Below are positions 36,977-47,500 of a stretch of 64,000 nucleotides of DNA, piece after piece. The first letter of the stretch is position 1; each line of letters opens with the position of its first letter. This DNA is from Bugula neritina. Lineage: Eukaryota; Bryozoa; Gymnolaemata; Cheilostomatida; Bugulidae. The notes below the pieces were generated by a model that worked only from the letters and a program-made list of their open reading frames with translations, had not been told where the DNA came from and made no database searches. The stretch is taken from assembly GCA_964035545.1 (NCBI GenBank), contig OZ037765.1, positions 32,611,004 to 32,675,003 on the forward strand, given 5' to 3'. The position numbers and the translations under genes were made by a program.

Positions 36977-39088
36977 CTCTGTGTATATGTATATATAACA
37001 TATAATATAATTTTAAGTGAGTTTTACCATAATTATTATTAAAATCAAATTACTGAATCAACCACTAAATCTTATCTCATATTTGCTTGCAATGCAGCTT
37101 TTCTACCAAAATATAGCAGCTAAATAATCCTGAATACTCTGTTTTTTGGTTTATATCACCTTTTCTTATATTATATAGTTTTATGAACGAAACAAAGTAA
37201 TTACCAAAAATTTGCCTATAATGAATTTATCATATATGTAATAAGCTGAGCTGCTAACTTATACACTTGAAGTTCATCCTAAAGCATAATCAGCAAGCTG
37301 AACTGTTTACTGACAAGTAGTTCTCTAGATCTGGTTAGATAACTCCTATATAAGTTCACAAGTAAGCAGAGTAAAATGTTGGCATAAAGATCCCTGTATG
37401 CGTTAAAATTATCAAAACATGTAGTTGCTTTCTCTTGCATTTAATCCCAAATGGATTATTGTTTGTAACATAGGGTAGTGTATAAGCCATGCAAATTGGA
37501 GTCATGTGCTCAATCTCTATCACAAACCATACCAATATTATGTTTATTGAATATTTGATGGGGTTTGAAGTTATACATAAATTCTTTTTTTTGTGCAAAA
37601 CAATTGTTTTACTACTCCATTTCTGCAGATTAAATGTAAAAATGCTCATGCATAAGTCTAGATTTTCGCACAAAGTAAAATCGTAATTTTTTTGCAAGTT
37701 ATAAATCACTGCAAAAGGCTGAGGTTACTGACTGAACAGAAAGAGAGGATAGCTGCCATATTTATCAAAAGGTAAACTTAACTGCAACAGCACTCCCAGT
37801 TCAACTCTAAATAATAAAGGTGTCATTATACTATTAAATATAGGACTTTTTATGAGGAACAAAATTACATATAATTTCTGATCCATGTAAGCAGATGAGA
37901 AGTTTCACTTATACTTTGGAACCTATTTTAGCAACATGAAGCAAAAGAAAATATAAAATGTTGTAGCAATCTAAAATACATTACTGAGACAGCTGGTAGC
38001 TATAAACACAACGCTACAAAAGTTACAAGTACAATGTATTTTATTTAATTTTGGCTACACTCAGAACACAAATTTCGAAAACTTACTATAATTTTGCAAT
38101 TGTTGTAGTTAACTCGAGTAACGAATTAGCTAGTTGTACTTTTATAAATAACTTGGATATAGAATATAAGTAAAAATGATTAAACAGATAGCTGTTGTAG
38201 GATGCTTTAGAATAATAGCATATCAACTTCTTGTTGATTTTTTTCAATTCTAATGTTGAAAAAAGTACGCATATGCAAGGCTTAAAGCGCAGTGAATAAA
38301 TTTTCTCTTTGATTTTGGTTTTTTCCAATAGGCTCTAATACAAATTGGGATAAAGTAAAGGTTGTTATGTCATGTAAGTAGTATATAAAACATGGAATTT
38401 TATCTAAAATAGAAAATATAAATATCCAAAACATACTTTTAAGTAACCAGGCTATGGAAAAGCTAATGGCAAATACTTTGACCCAGAAATTTAACTAAAA
38501 TAAAATATGTATTTTATATTGTTCATGAAATTATTTGGCAAAGTATTGAGAGCACAATAGATCTAAAATTCTTGTTGTTGCCTGCAATCAACTGAAGTTT
38601 TTACCATCGAAATATTTCTAAAATTTTGTAGGGCATTTGTATTACATAAATTAAGCTCAGGAATGTGTATAGGCATTACTTGGAAAGGGCAACAGTGACT
38701 ACTAAATTAAAATTTAACAAACAATTTATAAATTTTAGCATCGATTAGATCCAAAATGTAGTCCAGCAGCAGTCGGTCAGTGTCTTGATTAGATCATTCG
38801 CACACATCTATTAACACCCAAACTAATAGAATTTACATGAGCAGCCAGAGGCTGTCCACAGCATCATCATAATGTCTTACACCTTTTCAAGGTTCATATG
38901 AATGAGCAATATACCCATTTACCCAAAACTAGTCGACACAACTACAATAATATAATATATTCACAACTAACTGAGTTGGGTGTAACAAAGTGGTAATATT
39001 TTGGTTATTAGTATAAATTCTAAATAATGCATTACCAAGGCAATGTCAGAGTAACACCGTAAACCAGTAGTATACATTCTGAAAGATC

Positions 39089-39133
39089 ATTAGCATATAC
39101 AAACCCACCCATTTCTAGGATTTGCAATAAAAG
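39089..39133 (+). promoter_or_regulatory. candidate core promoter of array gene 5
   Basis: ATTAGCATAT (39089-39098), a CCCACCCA word, and AATAAAAG (39126-39133) occur in the same order as before array gene 4. The TATA-like box again begins exactly 61 bp before the ATG. Confidence 0.6.
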
Positions 39134-39186
39134 AGAGGTGCAAGCAAAACAGAAGTCAGGCTGGCACTCAAAACTGCACAATCAAC

Positions 39187-42100
39187 ATGAAGTATACAAT
39201 TCTCACTCTCTTTTGTCTTGTGGCACTGGCTGCTGCAGTACCACTTTGTGACATTTATGGAGGAAATTGTAATGTTGCGTTAAAGGCTGCTGGCGGCCTA
39301 CCTAATATTGGAAATCGTGGAATTAGCAAATTAGCTCAACCCGATAGCAAAGGTAATATATTATTCTATAAAATAAAATTTATTCATTTGATTTCACATA
39401 ACAGCTTTCAACAAAGTTTTTAATTGTATATAGTTTAGAAACCATAGGCCAAACAATTTTATTACATTTTAAAATGGCTTGAAACAATAAGAACTTTGCT
39501 AGAAAAGTACTGCTTTCATTTTGTATTGCAAAATATTTTTGTGTACAGTTGTCTAATACAAAACTATTTACTTGTTGCTACTTTTTTGAATATGTCAAAT
39601 GATCTAAATTATCTAGATGAAAAAGTAATATATTTTTGCATCACTACTTGTATACAGTATGCTAAGAAAGTAGCAATTATTGCATGGTTTTATGGTTTTC
39701 TTTTCACCTTTATACCTAAAAATTATAAACTAGACTTTATCGATAAAAACTTATAAACTAAACATATAAATTAACTAAATGCAAGCTTGCAATACAAATT
39801 TTTACAGCTTTGAGTATGGCATTTGGTTTCTCTTCTTAACAAATATAGGCCATTTTCTAAGATAGAAAAAATGAATAATAAACAAACTCCTAAATTACAT
39901 TAAAATTGATTTGTTATCAGAAAAAGCCTAAGATATTGACTATGATATAAATTGATAAAAATAAATATTCAACATAACTTATGGTTTTCTAATTGAAGCC
40001 AATCTTTTTAAAGGTATCCTCAGTTTAAAAATATTGCATAAAATAATAGCCAACAAATTTTAAACTTGTAGACAATGATGGAAATGATGATGGTCAAGAT
40101 AGCGTAGGGCATGACGACGATGGTCAAGACAGCGTGGGACATGATGATGATGGTCAAGATAGTGTAGGCCATGATGACAATGGTCAAGATAGTGTGGGAC
40201 ATGATGACAATGGTCAAGATAGTGTGGGACATGATGACAATGGTCAAGATAGTGTGGGACATGATGACAATGGTCAAGATAGTGTGGGACATGATGACGA
40301 TGGTCAAGATAGTGTGGGACATGATGACGATGGTCAAGATAGTGTGGGACATGATGACAATGGTCAAGATAGTGTGGGACATGATGACGATGGTCAAGAT
40401 AGTGTGGGACATGATGACGATGGTCAAGATAGTGTAGGACATGATGATGATGGCCAGATTGGCGACAATGGTGCCAACATCTATGGTGATCATAGCAAAA
40501 GTGGTGACGATAGCAAAGTTGGTGACGATAGCCAAGGTGGTGATGATAGCCATGGTGGTGATGATAGCAAAGTTGGCGATGATAGCAAAGTTGGTGATGA
40601 CAGCAAAGGAGGTGATGATAGCAAAGGAGGTGATGATAGCCAAGGTGGTGATGATAGCAAAGGAGGTGATGATAGCAAAGCTGGTGATGATAGCAAAGTT
40701 GGTGATTATAGCTATGGTGGTGATGATAGCCATGGTGGTGATGATAGCAAAGTTGGCGATGATAGCAAAGTTGGTGATGACAGCAAAGGAGGTGATGATA
40801 GCAAAGGAGGTGATGATAGCCAAGGTGGTGATGATAGCAAAGGAGGTGATGATAGCAAAGCTGGTGATGATAGCAAAGTTGGTGATTATAGCTATGGTGG
40901 TGATGATAGCCAAGGTGGTGATGATAGCCATGGTGGTGATGATAGCAAAGGTGGCGATGATAGCAAAGGAGGTGATGATAGCAAAGGAGGTGATGATAGC
41001 CAAGGTGGTGATGATAGCAAAGGAGGTGATGATAGCAAAGCTGGTGATGATAGCAAAGTTGGTGATTATAGCTATGGTGGTGATGATAGCCAAGGTGGGG
41101 ATGATAGCCAAGGTGGTGATGATAGCCAAGGTGGTGATGATAGCCAAGGTGGTGATGATAGCCATGGTGGTGATGATAGCCATGGTGGTGATGATAGTCA
41201 AGGGAATGATGGAAAAGATAGCTATGGCATTGACAGCATCGAAGGTGGTGACAGTAATGGAGACGACAGCAAAGGGGGAGATGATAGCAACGGAGACGAC
41301 AGCAAAGGAGGAGACGATAGCAATGGAGACGACAGCAAAGGGGGAGATGATAGCAATGGAGACGACAGCAAAGGGGGAGATGATAGCAATGGAAACGATA
41401 GTAATGGAGATGACAGTCATGGTGATTATAGCTATGGTGATGATAGTCATGGAGATTATAGCAGTAATGGAGATGGCAGCAGTAATGGAGATGATAGTCA
41501 TGATGATGGCAGCAGCGAAGGAGACGACAGTAATGGTGATAACAGTCATGGTGATTATAGCTATGGTGATGATAGTCATGGAGATTATAGCAGTAATGGA
41601 GATGGCAGCAGTGATGGAGATGATAGTCATGATGATGGCAGCAGTGAAGGAGATGACAGTTACGGAGATGATAGTAATGGAAGTGATGACAGCAATGGTA
41701 ACGATAGTAGTATTGGTGATGACAGCAGTAATGGAGATGGCAGTAGTAATGGTGATAGCAATGGTGATGACAGCAGTGATGGTGATAGCAATGGTGATGG
41801 CAGCAGTGGTGGTGATGGTTATGGAGATGACAGCAGTAATGGTGATGGCAGCAGTGGCGGTGATAGCAATGGTGATGACAGCAATAATGGAGATGATAGC
41901 ATGGATAATGATGATAGCGGCTCAAGCCATGGAGATGATAGCAAAGAAGGAAAATATTCTACTGATCTTGGTCTCGGTAAGCAACTAGTTTTAAATTCAT
42001 TTAAATTGACAATATGTTTCATGTTTTGAAGCTAGCTAACAAGACTTCAGAAAAATGTATTGTATAACGCTTTATATATTTTGCAGGTAAAAATACAATC

Positions 42101-42262
42101 CTCGGCTCACTTGACAAACACCTTGATGATCCTAAACTGCAAGGTATACTAAAAGATGCAGGACTGGGCAGTCTACAGGATCTCTATAGCTCGTCAGCCA
42201 TCAGTGCTTCAGGACTTATGTCACTACTGCTAGTAGCTGCCGCAGCTGTCCTCTTTTTGTAA
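39187..42262 (+). CDS. secreted Gly/Asp/Ser repeat protein (array gene 5)
   Basis: Three exons, 39187-39352, 40072-41976 and 42087-42262, with phase-1 introns, giving 748 residues. Residues 1-17 are a signal peptide; exon 1 then codes CDIYGGNC, as in array gene 3. Exon 2 has three repeat blocks: about 12 copies of a GHDDDGQDSV decapeptide, a GDDSKG-type hexapeptide array with a 60-residue higher-order repeat, then mixed Gly/Asp/Ser/Asn sequence with HG and YG variants. The last exon codes ILKDAGLGSLQDLYSSSA, aligning with genes 3 and 4, then a hydrophobic GPI-type tail. The gene lies beyond the poly(A) polymerase gene, away from the other four, but shares their promoter spacing and exon plan. 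Role unknown; a polyanionic surface or matrix protein is likely. Confidence 0.86.
40084..40452 (+). repeat. 30-bp tandem repeat coding a decapeptide
   Basis: About 12 units code GHDD(D/N)GQDSV, differing mainly at one codon (GAC/AAT) and a few silent positions. Confidence 0.95.
40496..41205 (+). repeat. 18-bp tandem repeat with a 180-bp higher-order unit
   Basis: Units code GDDS(K/Q/H)(G/V/A) hexapeptides. From about 40561 to 41100 the array is three copies of a 180-bp block: the 60 bases at 40621, 40801 and 40981 are identical. This indicates recent unequal exchange in units of ten hexapeptides. Confidence 0.95.
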
Positions 42263-42369
42263 ACAACCATTCCTAATATTAATCTATTGTTTTCAATGAT
42301 TAATTTGCGAATATAGATACATGACAAATCTTTTAAGGAATTTTTACTCTGTTATTGTAAACATCACGT

Positions 42370-42375
42370 GAATAA
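42370..42375 (+). terminator. candidate polyadenylation signal of array gene 5
   Basis: An AATAAA lies about 110 bp after the stop codon. Use is inferred. Confidence 0.5.
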
Positions 42376-44426
42376 ATGCATTGAAAGAAAAAGATTTTGA
42401 TGAAATTATTTTGAGCAAATTAATCTTTAGTGCCAATAGAACTGTGAATCAGAATTATACATAATATATCAAACCTACTTATTGTTTTCTAATGCACAGC
42501 TCAAACTTTAAAATGTTTTTGTGAATATTGTATTTTGTAAGTATTTAAACTCCACTGTACTCAAAATTTTTGTTTTTATGCTAATGATACACTGATTTGA
42601 ATCAGTTTGATGGCCATTTCATAATAAATATGTAATTATCATAAGCCATATTTATTAGATGCTACTGATTGAGCTTTCTATGCTTTAAACAATAACAAAA
42701 TATTATACTCCTAGTCAGTATTACACATGATAATGTAAAATATTGACGGCTTCCTTAAAACACATATACCATTGCAATTTATTGAAACTCTGCTCTTTTA
42801 TTAAATTATTATTAATATGCAACTGAAAACAACCAGGTAAAACTACTAATTATAAGTATGTTAATATCATATGAAACAATTAGAAATTATTGATTGGAAA
42901 TAATTGAGTAATTAAATTTGAAAATATTTATTCGAAAAGAATTTTGGGAATTTTCAAGTTATATTGATTACAGGAAAATTGCTTAATTGTTCTATACATT
43001 ACAGTTGGACAGGCAAAAATAACATGAAAGAATAAGTTATGCAAATTAAGGTGCTGCTTAGCACCAAAACGAGAAAACATAACAAAATTGTATTGATCAA
43101 ATGTATATATCACAGCTTTTATAAAATTATTATTTAAAACTTTGTGTGCAAGAAAACCTAGCATCAATTTGGATAGTATATTATAATTTGGGGTTGGTTG
43201 ATTGGAATTGTAACTTATTATTTACAGCTAACTTAAACTAAAAGCTGCGAACTGGTGTTAATTTCATATGCACAATGCAATAATATTTGCAATATTGAAA
43301 TATTTCTAAAACTTAATACAATATTTACAGCTATGGTATTTAAAAATATAGCACTAAGGAAGATAGGTCTATTCTGGTATAATGCAATATTTAAGTGGGC
43401 CATGCAATTTACAATTTTGATAAAAGCTACAGGCTATGAAAGCTAACTTTTAGATGCGCCACGCATGATATAATTTAAAAAAAACTACTGAATTGAATTT
43501 CATTGCTATTTTGAATAAACTTTAAAAAAACAACTCGTGTTGCATTTCTAAAGTTGGTAAACACAAGAGAGCATTCCACTTTCACAAGTATCAGGTAATA
43601 AAGTATAACGGTGCATTGTGCAACATAAGATGCTGCAGCCATATATCAAGCTGAAGAGTAACACAAGATAGAATATGTCTGCATTGTTTTGGATTTTGAA
43701 ATTCTTGCTTTTTCACAGTCTGCACAACTGTTCAGGCTTTTATTTGAATGTGTTTTCCAAAACAAATAACCTAGGTTTTGTTTTGATACAACTTGAAAAT
43801 TTTATAAATTGTTGCAGATGTAATGAAAACAAGAGAATTGTGAAACCCAGTAAGTTTTTTTTGTGAAATACATCACATAGATTATTAAAAAAAACTGTTG
43901 GCTATGTAAGCCTGCTATTAGCAAATAAATTATCATTTTTGAAGTTGAAAGAACAAATATCTAAAAAAATGAAAAGCATCATAAGGATAGCAGCTATCAT
44001 ATCAAAAACCCTGAGAATTTCAAGTTGTATCAGAAGAAAAAATATTTTTTGTATAACACAACAGAATCAATTGGATACCCAAACGATTGTCCTAACTTTG
44101 ATTGAATATTCGGAGATTGATTTTCATGATGAGCAATTTTCAAACAGAAAAAAATTATTAATAATTGAATTAAACTATTTTATCTTTGTGCTTAAGATAG
44201 GATACTGTTTTTACTTCTTTTTTATAAGCTAATTAAGCTGACAAAGTTAATCTTGCTGTTTTAGGCAGAGGAGGCAGCAAAATTATGGTACTTCAAGTTA
44301 CAGAACTATTATAAATACTATATCAGCACATCATGCTAAAACATAAAACTTAATTTTCAGCCTTTAAAATATGTGTATAACCTGTTGAGGTTAACAAGAA
44401 GATGTACCTTTTCATGTTGTGAATTT
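42376..44426. other. intergenic DNA between array gene 5 and FAN1
   Basis: The region is AT-rich and contains only short reading frames with AT-driven composition. I see no gene or clear element. Confidence 0.6.
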
Positions 44427-44432
44427 TTTATT
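44427..44432 (-). terminator. candidate polyadenylation signal of FAN1
   Basis: AATAAA on the minus strand, about 130 bp after the proposed FAN1 stop codon. It supports placing the last exon at 44581-44562. Confidence 0.5.
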
Positions 44433-44561
44433 TGGTCAAATTATATCAAAACGGATACAGTAGTGTAAACTACGATTCATGAAATAATAATATAATATAA
44501 AATATCTGGTGATAAATATAAAAAAAGAACCAATGAAAAATTACAAAAATATTTACACTAC

Positions 44562-47500
44562 CTATTTACAACCTGATGAGACTGTGAAGTATACTTAAAA
44601 AATAATAATTTCTTATTTTTATTACAAAATAAATTCCTTATTGTCCAGTACATACTTCAGTCATTAAACTTCTTGTTTACTTCTCGAGAACCAACTAAAA
44701 TTTCACAAGTGGAAAACACAAATTAACAAATTTAATGAAGTTGAAATACAGGTCATGTACAATAGAATTTAGCAAAGCAGTAGAATTTGGTGAACACTTT
44801 CTGTGTATGCACCAGTTAATGACAAGCAATTACAGTGAGTATAAAAGACATACTAGGTAAGACTAAAACAAGAACTGGTTATACTAACCTTGGACATGGC
44901 ACACTTCAGCATCAGCATTGATTTTCATGAAATAATCCAACCAAAGTATTTGTTTTGACGACAATTTATCATGAGGTCCCTTAACTTCCACTATCTATTA
45001 TACATTTATATGTTATTACTAATACATATTACAATTATATATGGCTTTCATGGATTAATAGCAGAAAGCTGAAAACTTGAATAGCTGTATCACCAAACAC
45101 AAAAATCCATGTTAGTGTGATATGACATAAAAAATCCGTAAGTAAAAGGGAATTTATGTTATTCAATAATATTATTTTTGAAAGGGAAAAATTGCAATAA
45201 ACCTGAGGAATGTGCGGAGAACTTGGCAATCAGATGTAAACCAAAAAGAATAAGTGTGAAAGGTATGAGAAGGTATTACCAGGTTTTCAAGTTTTTAGCA
45301 GCAGCAAATTTATGTGAGTAAGTTAATACATTTCCTCCATTTTTAATGAAGGAAATGTATTATCTTACTCACAGCAGAAAATGTGTCAGACAAATATTAG
45401 CACAATGAGCAAGTGGTCAATGTATAGAACGGTATAAACATTAGTGGTGTATAAACATTAGGGGTAGGAGGTGGGGTGGAAAGCAAATTGCAGGATAACT
45501 TTGTAGCATAGGCTCATACACAGATATACAGCTCAGACAAACTAAAACACATACTCAGCCATTTTGAAAACTTTAAATACAAGTCATGTACAACGAACAT
45601 AGTTTACCAAAACAGCAAATTAACCAACATAATGTAAATGTATACGTGAGCATTTTTAGTTATCGTAAGAGAACAGAGTTACAAAAACAGTAAACAGGAA
45701 ATGGTGAGTCAGCTGACCTTGTACTTTAGAGTGTCTGGGTTCCACATGGTGAGGTCAGGGAAGCCGCTACGACAGAACCGATAGTTCCTAACTAGTCTGT
45801 CACATATGGCAGCGAGGACAGAAGTACCCAGACAGAGCATGAGACTCTGTAATCACAAACAGACACCACTTTGATGTAGCAGCAAAGGAAACACACGTGT
45901 ACACACCTTTACATTGCTTTGCATCTTTTGCAAATTTGCATGCTTCAGCATTTTCATATATGCGATTAATGCAAGGCATAATTCATAGAACTGATACCAA
46001 CACATACATTAACAGACTTGGCAAGATAAAATTCGTTTGACACCAAAATATAGTTTGATCTACTGATACAACTTAAAAAGTAATTTCCTGAGCAAAATTT
46101 GACTACCAGCAAATTTAGAAAAGCAGTGAAAAATTTTAAATTTTGAATTAAATTAGATTAAATAACAGAACAAGTTAAGGTTCAAATCAAAACCAAATAG
46201 CATTTTATCAAACATTCCGCGTGATTTGTATTTTTATTAAAAAAGTTGACTAGCTTTGAGCTATAGGCTTGGCAGAAGATGGAAGCTGGTGATAGACTGA
46301 AGTAGCTACGTCTACATGGAAAGGTCTATATCACTCTTAGCATGCACAGTATTTGTCTCTTACCACAGCGTCACTAGCCGATGTGAATATACTCCAGTCT
46401 ACGCACACCGAGCGCTTGTCGTAATGTTCCATCCAGACAGATTCTACGGCAGACGACATATCCTGTAAGCAAACATACTATTGGTTAAACTGCTAAATGC
46501 AAGGAAACATGCTATTGGTTAACCTGTGCAATGTGGCTAAAATTGTAACACCACTGCTTTTTAATACTAAATCATACCTGCGGGAAGGGGAGGGGGGATA
46601 TGTATTTTTAAACATTTTTGTCTTCCTAAATTATAAAATGAAATTTTGCGGTGTGTTGAAAAGAACTAACTGCTGAAACCAGTAATTCCAGACGTTTCTA
46701 GTGAGACATGGCCAGGTGCTACGTAGTAAAAGACTTTCAAAGTATATCAAAGAAACATGGCTATTAACAGGGACTGCAAGGTGCTTTGTATTCATGAGCA
46801 GTATTAGCAAGTGTCCAGAAAGATCTCTTTTTTGTATCTTTCTAAACTCTAGAGCACTCATTGTGAAGGAGAGCAAATTGTACCTCAGCTACCACATTTA
46901 TTAATAAACACATGTTTTCAATAATTTATTCACAGAAATATCTAACAACTCCTCAAAACCAGGTGTTTCTATGGTGCCGAAAAATAGTGATAACAAAACT
47001 TAGCGCAAGGATGCACCACCCAAAAGAATCCTGAAATACAACCTAAATGGAGTGTAAGGTGACCGCAGGTGCTCCACGCCTAGCTTGACATCCATTAGTT
47101 ACGCAATAACATCTTATATCTCTCCCTAATCACCATAGTGATTAGGGAGAGATGTACGTTAATTAGCATTAGGAAAGGCACTCTAAGGTTGGCTTGATGA
47201 AAGAAGGCGAATTTACTGGCAGACAGGAAAGAACTGCTGAAAACACCTGTATTCTTTCCCCAGATACTCCCTTGCTGTCTGCTCCAGCTTGCTTACTAAT
47301 CGGGTCAACTCAAAGATAAGCTAAAGTCAGCAAAACTAGTAAACTGACAATCCTCTACTGTAAACAGAGCTATTCTTCAGTAAATATAATCATCCAGCTG
47401 GTAAATTTACTATATATGGTTAGAAGCTATTACAGCAGCATGTTAACAAAATTCACTATCATCTGCAATAAGCTGGAATTCCCAAATGTCAATATAAGAC

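Larger units (their letters stand above)
36088..39088. other. intergenic DNA between the poly(A) polymerase and array gene 5
   Basis: This holds a full SINE copy (36340-36516) and a TG-rich microsatellite (36902-36976). Otherwise it is AT-rich, with only short chance reading frames. Confidence 0.55.

Noticed and set aside
40020-41925. Antisense frames of 536 and 621 codons opposite array gene 5
   Set aside because: They are by-products of the in-frame repeat. The sense frame has the signal-peptide exon, matching splice phases and the conserved last exon; the antisense frames have none of these.
44570-44590. CCTGATGAG word as a possible hammerhead core
   Set aside because: No stem II followed by GAAA and no partner strand for stem I are present.
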